From Dictyoglomus sp. NZ13-RE01 (lineage in GTDB: Bacteria > Dictyoglomota > Dictyoglomia > Dictyoglomales > Dictyoglomaceae), in NCBI GenBank assembly GCA_002878375.1, contig NIRF01000004.1, positions 72,534-136,533 on the forward strand: 64,000 nt of DNA, written 5' to 3'. Below, in pieces: positions 38,701 to 45,997 of the stretch. Position 1 is the first letter of the stretch; each line of letters begins with the position of its first letter. Under the pieces are notes generated by a model. The model searched no databases. It was given only the letters and a program-made list of their open reading frames with translations, and was not told the DNA's origin. A program made the translations under genes and the position numbers.

Positions 38701-38832
38701 TACAAGGTAGTATGGGAAGGAATAAACTGGAAAGGAATAACCTTACCAAATGGTCTCTATCTATTCCAGCTTGTAGCAAAATCCTCTCAAGGCGAAGTAA
38801 GAATAAATAGGTTTATTGGAATATTGAAATAA
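35761..38832 (+). CDS. Secreted M6-family metalloprotease with FlgD-like C-terminal domain
   Basis: 1023-residue exported zinc protease related to immune inhibitor A. Signal peptide (about 1-20); M6 catalytic domain (about 60-470) with HEMGHSFGDLPD near residue 252, the HExxHxxGxxD zinc site; a fibronectin III-like domain (about 475-570; YYARIRAENASGTSDWS); a Rossmann-like segment (about 575-820; LFITSQDLGW); a domain with NGTVSDDLGYAYL; and a C-terminal FlgD-type Ig domain (about 930-1023; VVYNLAGEKVYEQDL, ITLPNGLYLFQL). The last resembles the C-terminal sorting-domain fold of secreted Bacteroidota proteins. PorV-like barrel genes lie on both sides. Confidence 0.88.
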   Translation: MRRFLGLLIFLVFLISFTFAESIPLTKVKIMPPHEKLIEKKVKLPTLPEVTPVSIPKGTKIYGVIEKAVAIGKAIVIPVEFTDKPRQPEDVIPSNYFDILFNSIGADWSSINPYNVGSVKEFYLENSYNQFNVTATVLPWYTAQNTYTYYINDGNYGFNGGVFVLVKEVLQHAVDSGYDLRNYDVVFVIHSGQGAEWTGDPNDIWSHASTVYVNINEQKVPIRYSIEPEYMEDYDAQGNPVIVPSTVGVFVHEMGHSFGDLPDLYDRDYSSYGLGRWSLMAGGSWNGPAGPGGYAIGGGPSHFDAWSKIQLGWVTPIIPTDNLTNVIIPPVETNPVVYMLWTDGQIGDQYFLLENRQKIGFDTYLRGEGLLIYHVDEKMRGTQNDNEWYPGLDPSRHYLVALEQANGLWQLEKRLSSGNAGHPYPGSTNNTTFDENSTPNSKAYGEIPTTVAVRNIAVSGDDITCDIYVKSTQAPNTPSFVSHIAWSGDNPLTVRPLFKWETPYATNYKLQVATDPDFTDLVIDINTQDTTYRPSLSEMLNLGTTYYARIRAENASGTSDWSVKSFTTPTNLEALLVADDGGEFGIAPYLENALSDAGVTYNIIDVFKDSVVPSAQYMGSYDWVMWAGDWGAIYDPSVQSEIMTYLDNGGKLFITSQDLGWASSAGYVSSTFYNGYLKAQFVQDSTDIYSIKGVNGTTFEGLVFNLNTLNSAQNQAYPDEIDPLSGAQALLVYNPEGVSPIAPEIKLPEKIKEQKAPLIVNKAIASSGTAGLIYVDPNKHYRVVYFAFGLEGVDTSVNEVILRKVRELFLDTQNPNLTFTVTSSFNPNNNETCNINGTVSDDLGYAYLTIQVYDTVNGVKNNLVKTITNNVKVNNGSFTYTWDGKDESGKVLPNGKYIIEATAKDELYNTIIKTASTTISSNLPLSFANVTKFTKSFNPKEGPAEIYFNITQDAKVKFVVYNLAGEKVYEQDLGDLSAGNYKVVWEGINWKGITLPNGLYLFQLVAKSSQGEVRINRFIGILK

Positions 38833-38836
38833 AATT

Positions 38837-38860
38837 AGGGGAGGAAAAATCCTCCCCTTT
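38837..38860 (+). terminator. Hairpin after the M6 protease gene
   Basis: Stem AGGGGAGG / CCTCCCCT around a short A-rich loop, followed by TTT. It separates the protease from the next barrel gene 33 nt further on and may allow partial readthrough. Confidence 0.65.
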
Positions 38861-38892
38861 CATAAATCTATTAAGAAGGAGGATTGGAGTTA

Positions 38893-39747
38893 ATGAGGAA
38901 AGTTATCTTACTGAGTTTTATAATTGTGATTCTTCTAATATCTCAAAGTTTTGCAAGTTTTCCTCCTATGCTTCTAAATGCAAGGGCAGTAGGATTAGGC
39001 GAAGCATACTCCGCTCTTTCCGATGATTGGGGAGCTTTAGTATACAATCCTGCAGGCTTAACCTATGTAGATAAAATTAATGTTGGTTTTACCCACTTAG
39101 AAATGCCAGAATCTTGGACAAGGGTTGAATTTTTAGGAGGAGTATTACCTCTAAACAAAATTTCCTTGGGATTTGGTGCATCTCTTAAAAGTATTGCAAA
39201 CTCTGAAGAACTTTTATTTCCTTTCTCTGAAAACGCCTTCCAAGTCAGCGTAGCAAGTAAAGTTATGCCAAACTTAAGTTTAGGCGCTACTTTATATCTC
39301 TATCTAACCACATTAGATACAGGTTCTGCTCAAGGTTTTGGTGTAGACTTAGGAGCAATATACGAATTAAATCCTAATATAAATCTTTCATTAGCTCTAT
39401 ATAATCCTGTTAGCTATTTAAAATGGTCCACAGGTACAGTAGAAAATGTAGAAAGAAAAGATGTAGTTTTAGGAGGAATGTTTAAATTAAATTTAGGAAA
39501 TATTCCTCTTAAATTTTTAGCGGATGTTTCTCTTCTTGAAAAGATAAACTTTTTAAATAGAGTTCATGTTGGAACAGAGGTAAATTTCCTTCCATTCTTA
39601 ACTCTAAGAACAGGATATGATGGGGCAAAAGAAGGTGTAACTTTTGGTTTAGGCGTAAACTTTTCAAATTTGAATTTTGACTATGCCTTTTTATATACTC
39701 AGGCACTAACACCTCAACATGTAATCAGCTTATCTGGAAAATTTTAA
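38893..39747 (+). CDS. PorV-like outer-membrane beta-barrel protein
   Basis: 284-residue exported protein. ATG 38893 is used (GGAGG 10 nt upstream); the TTG at 38884 is too close to the ribosome site. Signal peptide (about 1-23), then the family motif ARAVGLGEAYSALSDDWGALVYNPAGL, amphipathic strands and a C-terminal LSGKF that ends in Phe. It is smaller than the relative at 33804. It follows the M6 protease gene on the same strand with only a hairpin between, so the two may be partly cotranscribed. Confidence 0.82.
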   Translation: MRKVILLSFIIVILLISQSFASFPPMLLNARAVGLGEAYSALSDDWGALVYNPAGLTYVDKINVGFTHLEMPESWTRVEFLGGVLPLNKISLGFGASLKSIANSEELLFPFSENAFQVSVASKVMPNLSLGATLYLYLTTLDTGSAQGFGVDLGAIYELNPNINLSLALYNPVSYLKWSTGTVENVERKDVVLGGMFKLNLGNIPLKFLADVSLLEKINFLNRVHVGTEVNFLPFLTLRTGYDGAKEGVTFGLGVNFSNLNFDYAFLYTQALTPQHVISLSGKF

Positions 39748-39749
39748 GA

Positions 39750-39775
39750 GATTGGGGGCAAATTTGCCCCCAATC
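39750..39775. terminator. Bidirectional terminator
   Basis: Perfect 26-bp palindrome with arms GATTGGGGGCAAA / TTTGCCCCCAATC between convergent genes. Confidence 0.85.
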
Positions 39776-39776
39776 C

Positions 39777-40535
39777 TTAATGTCTTTTTAGCCATTCATA
39801 AATAGTATTATAAAATCTTTCAGAATGTTCCTCATCCTCAAATAATTCGTGGTATCCTCCTTCAAATTTTACTAATGCTTTATCCTGAGAGGTTAGCTTT
39901 TCAAAAAATTCTATACTTCCTTTAGGTGGTGTAATTTTGTCTGCAGTTCCTATTAATATTAAAACAGGAACTTTTATCTCTTTTGCCTTCTGATGAGCAA
40001 TCTCTATATTTTTAGCCATTGAATTTCCAAGCCTAAAAGAGATCTTATCATGAACAAGAGGATCCTTTATATATTTTTCTACTGCATTCCTATTTCTTGA
40101 TAATTGACTTGTGTCTAATCCATTACTTATAGTTCTATGAGGGGTAAGCTTGCTAAAAATCTCCACAAATTTTCTCAAAAAAGGAGATACTTCCACATAT
40201 AATGCAGGAGAAGAAACAACTAAAGATTTTATTTTACCTCCTCTCTCCTCAACATATCTTACTGCTATCAATCCACCAAGGCTATGTCCAAATATGTGAA
40301 ATTCTCCTAAATCTTTTGTTAAATCATCAATGATACTAATTACCTCTTCAATATCTGTATCTCCCCTTATTCCATCACTTCTTCCATGACCTGGCAAATC
40401 AAAGCCTATAACACCAAAACCTAAATCCTCCAAATCTTTTATCATCTTTTCATATCTTCCTATATGTTCTCCTAATCCATGCACTATCAACACCCATCCA
40501 TTCTCAGGTTTTCCTCTTCTAAAAGAGTAAATCAT
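39777..40535 (-). CDS. Alpha/beta hydrolase, monoacylglycerol lipase-like
   Basis: 252-residue serine hydrolase. The ATG at 40535 is preceded by AGGAGG at 6 nt; the longer frame reads through that site. HGLGEHIGRYEKM forms the oxyanion region, GHSLGG carries the nucleophile Ser (about residue 92), the Asp lies in IGTADKITPP and the His in EGGYHELFED. The HGLGEH and GHSLGG pattern is that of lysophospholipase/monoacylglycerol lipases. No signal peptide, so cytoplasmic. It is a single-gene unit ending at a bidirectional hairpin. Confidence 0.88.
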   Translation of the reverse strand: MIYSFRRGKPENGWVLIVHGLGEHIGRYEKMIKDLEDLGFGVIGFDLPGHGRSDGIRGDTDIEEVISIIDDLTKDLGEFHIFGHSLGGLIAVRYVEERGGKIKSLVVSSPALYVEVSPFLRKFVEIFSKLTPHRTISNGLDTSQLSRNRNAVEKYIKDPLVHDKISFRLGNSMAKNIEIAHQKAKEIKVPVLILIGTADKITPPKGSIEFFEKLTSQDKALVKFEGGYHELFEDEEHSERFYNTIYEWLKRH

Positions 40536-40614
40536 AAAAACCCTCCTCAAATCATGTTTTTAATATATTATAAATCAAGATTAAAAAATTTTTAAAAATA
40601 TTTTTCTTATATTA

Positions 40615-40623
40615 TGCTATACT
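40615..40623 (+). promoter_or_regulatory. Extended -10 promoter of the aldolase gene
   Basis: TGCTATACT, a TGn-TATACT extended -10, about 38 nt before the ATG at 40661. The -35 region is A/T only. Confidence 0.55.
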
Positions 40624-40660
40624 TACTCTGAGAAATAAAATTTTAGGGAGGTTTAAAAAG

Positions 40661-41605
40661 ATGCCATTAGTAAGTACAAAGGAAATGTTCAAAAAATGTT
40701 ATGGTAAATATGCGATAGGTGCTTTTAATGTAAATAATATGGAGATATTACAAGGAGTAATAGAAGCAGCAAAAGAAGAAAAAGCCCCATTAATTCTACA
40801 GATCTCAAAAGGAGCAAGGAACTATGCAAAACTTGTTTACCTAATGAAACTTGTAGAAGCAGCTATGGAGGATGCGCCAGATATACCTATTTGTGTCCAC
40901 TTAGATCATGGAGACTCCTTTGAGCTTTGTAAAGAGGTTATTGATGCTGGATTTACATCTGTTATGATCGATGGATCTCATTTACCTTTTGAGGAAAACG
41001 TAGCATTAACAAAGAAAGTTGTAGAATATGCCCATCCAAGAGGAGTTGTTGTGGAAGGAGAGCTTGGAAAACTCAAGGGAATTGAAGAGCATGTAGTTTC
41101 TGCTGAGGACGTTTTCACAGATCCTGATGAGGCAGTAAAATTTGTAGAACTTACAGGAGTAGACTCCCTAGCTATTTCAATTGGTACAAGCCATGGAGCT
41201 TATAAGTTTAAGGGAGAACCAAAACTTGATTTTGACAGATTACAAGAGATTGCTAAGAGACTTCCAGGATTTCCATTAGTTTTACATGGTGCCTCTTCTG
41301 TTCCTCAGGATTTGGTAGAAAAAGCCAATAAATATGGTGCAAAAATTGGAGGAGCAAGGGGAGTTCCTGAAGAGATGATAAGAAAGGCAACAACCATGGG
41401 AATTTGCAAGGTTAACATCGATACTGATTTAAGACTTGCCTTAACAGCTACTTTAAGAGAGCAATTTTACCTTCATCCAGAAGAATTTGATCCAAGAAAA
41501 TATTTAGGACCAGCCCGTGAAGCCATTAAAGAGGTGGTAAAGCACAAATTAAGAGATGTCCTTGGGTGTAGTGGGAAGGCGGAAGAGATTTTACAATCTA
41601 AATAA
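40661..41605 (+). CDS. fba: Fructose-1,6-bisphosphate aldolase, class II
   Basis: Zinc-dependent glycolytic enzyme splitting fructose 1,6-bisphosphate. The 314-residue protein fits class IIB: YAIGAFNVNNMEIL at the N-terminus, zinc ligands in HLDHGDSFE (about residues 84-92), catalytic region EGELGKLKG, the second zinc His in SIGTSHGAYK and the third in VLHGASSV, then GICKVNIDTDLR for phosphate binding. GGGAGG precedes the ATG. Monocistronic with its own promoter and terminator. Related enzymes such as IolJ are less likely given the close match to glycolytic motifs. Confidence 0.95.
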   Translation: MPLVSTKEMFKKCYGKYAIGAFNVNNMEILQGVIEAAKEEKAPLILQISKGARNYAKLVYLMKLVEAAMEDAPDIPICVHLDHGDSFELCKEVIDAGFTSVMIDGSHLPFEENVALTKKVVEYAHPRGVVVEGELGKLKGIEEHVVSAEDVFTDPDEAVKFVELTGVDSLAISIGTSHGAYKFKGEPKLDFDRLQEIAKRLPGFPLVLHGASSVPQDLVEKANKYGAKIGGARGVPEEMIRKATTMGICKVNIDTDLRLALTATLREQFYLHPEEFDPRKYLGPAREAIKEVVKHKLRDVLGCSGKAEEILQSK

Positions 41606-41608
41606 AAT

Positions 41609-41635
41609 AAAGGAGGGGATTAATCCCCTCCTTTT
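41609..41635 (+). terminator. Intrinsic terminator of fba
   Basis: AAAGGAGGGGAT / ATCCCCTCCTTT stem with minimal loop and a following T run. Confidence 0.9.
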
Positions 41636-41729
41636 AAACTCTTAAACCAATCTAAACCTTTCCCCATCAATACACCAAATCCCATTTTATCCCGTATGTT
41701 CAATGCTATATTGGAAATTGAATAATCTA

Positions 41730-41745
41730 TGTGATTAAAATCACA
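41730..41745. promoter_or_regulatory. CRP-like binding site, distal
   Basis: TGTGATTAAAATCACA, a perfect TGTGA-N6-TCACA dyad, 23 bp upstream of a second site. It differs from the site at 34926 by one base in the spacer. Confidence 0.75.
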
Positions 41746-41752
41746 AAAATTC

Positions 41753-41768
41753 TGTGACAAATCTCACT
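41753..41768. promoter_or_regulatory. CRP-like binding site, proximal
   Basis: TGTGACAAATCTCACT, one mismatch from TGTGA-N6-TCACA. Its centre is 29.5 bp from the TATAAA -10 element, the same spacing as at 34926. Confidence 0.65.
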
Positions 41769-41776
41769 GATCTTCC

Positions 41777-41805
41777 TTTACAAGCATTCTATAAAATAAT
41801 AGAAT
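41777..41805 (+). promoter_or_regulatory. Promoter region of the third barrel gene
   Basis: Two readings overlap. TATAAA at 41790-41795 is placed at class II spacing from the proximal CRP-like site. Alternatively TTTACA (41777-41782), 17 nt, TAGAAT (41800-41805) forms a conventional promoter. Confidence 0.5.
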
Positions 41806-41831
41806 AATATTGTTAAAAGAGGTGAAAAGGA

Positions 41832-42668
41832 ATGAAAAGATTATTTCTTACATTGATTTTTATTGCATTTTTAATATCCATTACCTTTGCTCAAGGGAGC
41901 GATGAGTATGAAGCAAAATCCCTTGGTATGGGAGAGGTTTTTGTTACCTTAGATGGGAATGGTGAGACTTACTTCTTTAATCCTGCTACTTTAGTCCTCA
42001 AAAAATATCCACAACTTTCTCTATCCTTTGATTATCCATACAAAGATAACCTAAATCTAAAACTAAACTACTTCTATCCTTCTACTTCCTTTTTTGCCAT
42101 CTCTGTTAATTTAATCTATGATATAGAAAATAATTCTTATAACTTTGAAAACTGGAAAGGAGGAATAGCTTTTCCTCTAACCCCAAATCTATCTTTTGGC
42201 ACAAGTTTCCAATTTTTAAAAGAGGAAAATTCCCTAAAAGGAAATTTAGGATTAATGATAAATTTATGGGGAACAATAAGAGCAGGTCTCGTAGGTTATG
42301 GATATACTGTTAAAAAGGTTTCTGACAAAGAGTATCTTTTGACATTGCCTGAGGGCTATGCTATAGGTCTAAGCCTTAAGCCTTTTAGTAGTACAAGTTT
42401 ATATGTAGATTTAGTAGACGTGGTGAATTATAATAAAGAAAATAGCTGGGAATATCTAAGATTTGGATTAGAACAATGGATAGGTAACTTTTTAGCCCTC
42501 AGATGGGGCTCTATTGGTGATATAACCAATCCATTGAATTATACTTTGGGAGTCGGATTAAGACTAAATATATTACAGATTGACTTTGCTACTCTTTTAG
42601 GACCAATTATAAATCAACAGGAATCTAATAACCAAAAGTATAAGATAACAGGAAGTATAAGATTTTAG
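41832..42668 (+). CDS. PorV-like outer-membrane beta-barrel protein
   Basis: 278-residue exported protein with a signal peptide (MKRLFLTLIFIAFLISITFAQ). It has the plug-type motif YEAKSLGMGEVFVTLDGN...NPATL, related to but more diverged than the barrels at 33804 and 38893, then aromatic-bordered beta strands and a C-terminal ITGSIRF ending in Phe. AGAGGTG lies before the ATG. Two CRP-like sites lie upstream. Its stop codon interlocks with that of cobO on the other strand (TTAG). Function unknown. Confidence 0.78.
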   Translation: MKRLFLTLIFIAFLISITFAQGSDEYEAKSLGMGEVFVTLDGNGETYFFNPATLVLKKYPQLSLSFDYPYKDNLNLKLNYFYPSTSFFAISVNLIYDIENNSYNFENWKGGIAFPLTPNLSFGTSFQFLKEENSLKGNLGLMINLWGTIRAGLVGYGYTVKKVSDKEYLLTLPEGYAIGLSLKPFSSTSLYVDLVDVVNYNKENSWEYLRFGLEQWIGNFLALRWGSIGDITNPLNYTLGVGLRLNILQIDFATLLGPIINQQESNNQKYKITGSIRF

Positions 42669-43249
42669 TAATCAATGCCCCATCTTGCAGGTATGCCCTT
42701 TTGATATGGGTGTTTTATTTCTCTCATTTCTGTAACAAGGTCTGCCAATTCTAAGACTTCTTTTGGCATTCCCCTGCCTGTTAGTATTATCTCTACATGT
42801 TCTGGCTTATTCTTTAAAACGCTTAATAAATCCTCCAATGGTATTAATTTTAAATTTAATGCCCAACTTATTTCATCTAATATTACTATATCAAAACTTC
42901 CATTTATTATTTCTTTTTTTACTCTTTCCCATCCCTTAGTGACAATCTCTTTATCTAATTCTGTAGGTCCTTCTTTTCCAATAAAACATTCTCCGCAACC
43001 AATACAAGAAATAATATTATCCCTTATCGCAGATGAAAACTTACAATCTCTACCAAATTGCCAATAGGTAAAATTTGGTAAGTATTTTGATGAAAATAAC
43101 TCTCCAGTAAAACTATTTCCCTTTACAAACTGTGCAAAGAGAATTGATAAACCATGACCTATACTTCTCAAAGCCTGTCCTAAGGCAGAAGTAGTTTTAC
43201 CCTTTCCATCTCCCAAATATACCTGGATAAGCCCTTTTTCTATTCTCAA
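42665..43249 (-). CDS. cobO: Cob(I)yrinic acid a,c-diamide adenosyltransferase (CobO/BtuR)
   Basis: Adds the 5'-deoxyadenosyl group to corrinoids, making coenzyme B12 forms. TTG start; 194 residues, the normal length. P-loop GDGKGKTTSALG (about residues 13-24), RSIGHGLSILFAQFVKG, and the Walker B-like DIVILDEISWAL and TGRGMPKEV motifs. Odd feature: a Cys-rich stretch near residues 70-95 (C-x12-C-x2-C-x2-C, ending CIGCGEC) that I do not recall from typical CobO. It starts 11 nt after serA and is probably the last gene of the serine operon. Confidence 0.93.
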   Translation of the reverse strand: MRIEKGLIQVYLGDGKGKTTSALGQALRSIGHGLSILFAQFVKGNSFTGELFSSKYLPNFTYWQFGRDCKFSSAIRDNIISCIGCGECFIGKEGPTELDKEIVTKGWERVKKEIINGSFDIVILDEISWALNLKLIPLEDLLSVLKNKPEHVEIILTGRGMPKEVLELADLVTEMREIKHPYQKGIPARWGIDY

Positions 43250-43260
43250 TTTATCTAAAC

Positions 43261-44835
43261 CTACGCCAACTTTACATAGTAAACCTTATTTATATTCTCA
43301 ATAGATTTTAACTCACTAATTACCTCTTGGGATACCTCATTATCAATGATTAAAACCATTACAGCTTCTCTTCCAATCTCCTTCCTTCCCACCTGCATAG
43401 CAGCAATATTAATATCATTCTTTCCTAAAATAGTACCAACTTTTCCTATTATTCCTGGTTTATCAACATGAAATACAATAAGAAGATAAGGAGCTAAATT
43501 AAGATCAATATAATAATCTTGTATTTTTACAATCCTTTCCTGTCCCCTACTCAAAGTTCCAGAAAGTTCTATTATTCCCTTTTCAGTCTTCAAGGATAAT
43601 TTTAACATACTTCTATAAATTTCAGTTTCTTGGGTTCTAACCTCTTTAATTTTTAATCTTCTTTCCTTTGCTAAAGCAAGAGCATTTATTAGATTTACAG
43701 AATCCATTAATATTGGTTCTAAAAATCCCTTGACAACTGCAGACGCCAAAGAGGTCTCCAATTTCTGGGAAAGCTCTCCACATATTTGAATTTCCAACTC
43801 TTCAGGATAAAAATCCGTAATTTGAGCTAAAAATCTTCCCAACTTTTCCCCTAACTTTATATAGGGCATAATCTCTTCGCTAATAACAATAGGTAAGTTC
43901 ACTGCATTCATAACAGGTTCCCCTTTAAAATATTTTATTATCTCCTCTGCTACAATCACTGCAACTTTTTCTTGAGCCTCTTGGGTCGATGCTCCTAAAT
44001 GAGGAGTTAATACTACATTATCTAAGGTAAGAAGAGGATTATCTGGATTTAAAGGTTCTTGTCTGAAAACGTCAAGGGCTGCTCCTGCAATTCTTTTTTC
44101 TTTTAATGCATTATATAGTGCTCCTTCATCTACCAATTTGCCTCGAGCACAATTAATTAAATAGGAAGATGGCTTCATTAATGAAAGCTCTCTTTCTCCA
44201 ATAAGGTTTTCTGTTTCAGGAGTTAAAGGCAAATGTAAGGAGACATAATCTGCCACTTTAAGTAGTTCATCTAAAGAGGATAAAAGCTCTACTTCTAACT
44301 CCTTCGCCTTTTCAGGAGATATATAGGGATCATAGGCGACTATTCTCATTTTAAAGGCTTTAGCTCTTTTTGCAACTTCCGAGCCAATCCTTCCAAGTCC
44401 TACAAGCCCAAGGGTTTTGCCATAAAGCTCATGACCAACAAAACTTTTCCTATCCCACTTACCCTCTCTTAAAGAAAAATAGGCATGAGGGATCCTCCTG
44501 CTAAGACTTAATATAAGAGCCATGGTATGTTCCGCTGCTGCAATAGTATTTCCTTCTGGAGCATTAATAACAAGTATTCCCTTCTTAGTGGCATACTCTA
44601 CATCAATATTATCAACTCCGACCCCAGCTCTTCCAATTACTTTCAATTTTCTCCCTGCGGAGATCACTTCTTGGGTAACCTTTGTTTCTGACCTTACTAC
44701 AAGTCCAGAATATTCAGGTATAATCTTTATTAATTCATCTTTTGATATTCCAGGCTTAAAATCTACTTCAAAATATTCCTGGAGCTTTTTAATTCCTTGT
44801 TCTGCAATGGGATCAGAGATCAATATTTTTTCCAT
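43261..44835 (-). CDS. serA: D-3-phosphoglycerate dehydrogenase
   Basis: First step of the phosphorylated serine pathway. The ATG at 44835 is preceded by AGGAGGGG; the longer frame extends into the aminotransferase gene. The 524-residue long-type enzyme has the substrate domain, NAD domain (GLVGLGRIGSEVAKRAKAF), catalytic His in LTPHLGAST, an intervening domain (about 320-445) and a C-terminal ACT domain (about 455-524; LLIVFHVDKPGIIGKVGTI) for serine feedback. It starts 10 nt after the class V aminotransferase gene, its likely partner. Confidence 0.96.
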   Translation of the reverse strand: MEKILISDPIAEQGIKKLQEYFEVDFKPGISKDELIKIIPEYSGLVVRSETKVTQEVISAGRKLKVIGRAGVGVDNIDVEYATKKGILVINAPEGNTIAAAEHTMALILSLSRRIPHAYFSLREGKWDRKSFVGHELYGKTLGLVGLGRIGSEVAKRAKAFKMRIVAYDPYISPEKAKELEVELLSSLDELLKVADYVSLHLPLTPETENLIGERELSLMKPSSYLINCARGKLVDEGALYNALKEKRIAGAALDVFRQEPLNPDNPLLTLDNVVLTPHLGASTQEAQEKVAVIVAEEIIKYFKGEPVMNAVNLPIVISEEIMPYIKLGEKLGRFLAQITDFYPEELEIQICGELSQKLETSLASAVVKGFLEPILMDSVNLINALALAKERRLKIKEVRTQETEIYRSMLKLSLKTEKGIIELSGTLSRGQERIVKIQDYYIDLNLAPYLLIVFHVDKPGIIGKVGTILGKNDINIAAMQVGRKEIGREAVMVLIIDNEVSQEVISELKSIENINKVYYVKLA

Positions 44836-44845
44836 AATTCCCCTC

Positions 44846-45991
44846 CTAACTATTGAGAAATACTTTCTCTGCAGATTCAACAGCCTTACCCCTTAATCCA
44901 TCATATCCCATTTTCTCCAAAACTATCTCTAAGGAAGAAAGAGTAACAAGCACATCCGTAGGTTCTACATATCCTACATGACCTATCCTAAATATTTTCC
45001 CTTTTAACTCACCCTGCCCTCCTGCCAAAACTACTCCAAATTCCTGTCTTAGTTTTTTTCTTAGCTCATCAGGATTTACATTTGATGGCGGTACAACCGC
45101 TGTTACCGTGTCAGAAGCAAATTTTTCATCAGCAAGTAGGTTTAAAACACCAAGAGCCTTTACACCTGCCCTTACAGCACTACCTAAAATCTTATGCCTC
45201 TTAAAATTATTTTCCAAACCACGAGATAGAATATTTTCTAAGGCTTTTCTAAGCGCAAATACCTGAGATACTGCAGGAGTAAAAGGAGTTGCCCCTTCTT
45301 CTAAAAATTTCTTTGCCATTTTTATATCCCAATAAAATCTTGGTAATTTTGCCCTCTCGTAATACTCCCATGCAAGAGGACTTACGCTCATCATACTAAG
45401 ACCTGGAGGTGTTTCTAAGGCTTTTTGAGAAGCTGTGACAACTACATCAATATTTAATGCATCTGTAGGAAGATCTATTGCTCCAAGAGAGCTAATCGCA
45501 TCAACTATAAGAAGAATATCTTTTTCTTTGACAATCGGAGCTAATTCCCTAAGATTTAAAGTAACTCCGGTGGAGGTCTCATTATGAGTTAAGAAAACAC
45601 CCTTTACATCAGGATTCTCTTTTATAACTTTTTCCAATTCTTCTGGTTCTATGCCTTTCCCTGCAGGAGTTTTAATACTAACAACATTAAGTCCAAAAGC
45701 ATTGCAAATCTTTGCATATCTTTCTCCAAAAACGCCACATACACCAACTATTACTTTGTCCCCTGGAGAGAAAAAGTTAACAATAGATGCTTCCATGGCT
45801 CCTGTTCCAGAGGATGTAAAGATAAAAACATCATTATTTGTTTGAAAAACTTTTTTTAAAAGTTCTGTAGATTCCAACAAAGCTTTGGAAAATTCCTGCC
45901 CTCTATGATTTACCATTTCTCTTGCCATTTCCCTTAAAACATCATTGGGAACAGGTGTAGGACCAGGTATCATTAAATACATCTTGGGCAT
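44846..45991 (-). CDS. Class V aminotransferase (serine-pyruvate/alanine-glyoxylate type)
   Basis: 381-residue PLP enzyme. PGPTPVP at the N-terminus, TSSGTGAMEA for PLP phosphate binding, VDAISSLG with the PLP Asp and TASQKALETPPG with the Schiff-base Lys. Sequence type is serine-pyruvate/alanine-glyoxylate aminotransferase, not SerC. Since it is directly followed by serA, it probably provides the phosphoserine or serine-forming transamination; a similar pair exists in Thermotoga (established knowledge from memory). GGAGG precedes the ATG. The carbonic anhydrase gene ends 6 nt upstream. Confidence 0.92.
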   Translation of the reverse strand: MPKMYLMIPGPTPVPNDVLREMAREMVNHRGQEFSKALLESTELLKKVFQTNNDVFIFTSSGTGAMEASIVNFFSPGDKVIVGVCGVFGERYAKICNAFGLNVVSIKTPAGKGIEPEELEKVIKENPDVKGVFLTHNETSTGVTLNLRELAPIVKEKDILLIVDAISSLGAIDLPTDALNIDVVVTASQKALETPPGLSMMSVSPLAWEYYERAKLPRFYWDIKMAKKFLEEGATPFTPAVSQVFALRKALENILSRGLENNFKRHKILGSAVRAGVKALGVLNLLADEKFASDTVTAVVPPSNVNPDELRKKLRQEFGVVLAGGQGELKGKIFRIGHVGYVEPTDVLVTLSSLEIVLEKMGYDGLRGKAVESAEKVFLNS

Positions 45992-45997
45992 ATTTAT

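Noticed and set aside
44846-45991. Standard phosphoserine aminotransferase SerC
   Set aside because: The PGPTPVP and SQKALETPPG motifs are of the serine-pyruvate/alanine-glyoxylate type; a SerC-like role is inferred only from the serA neighbour.
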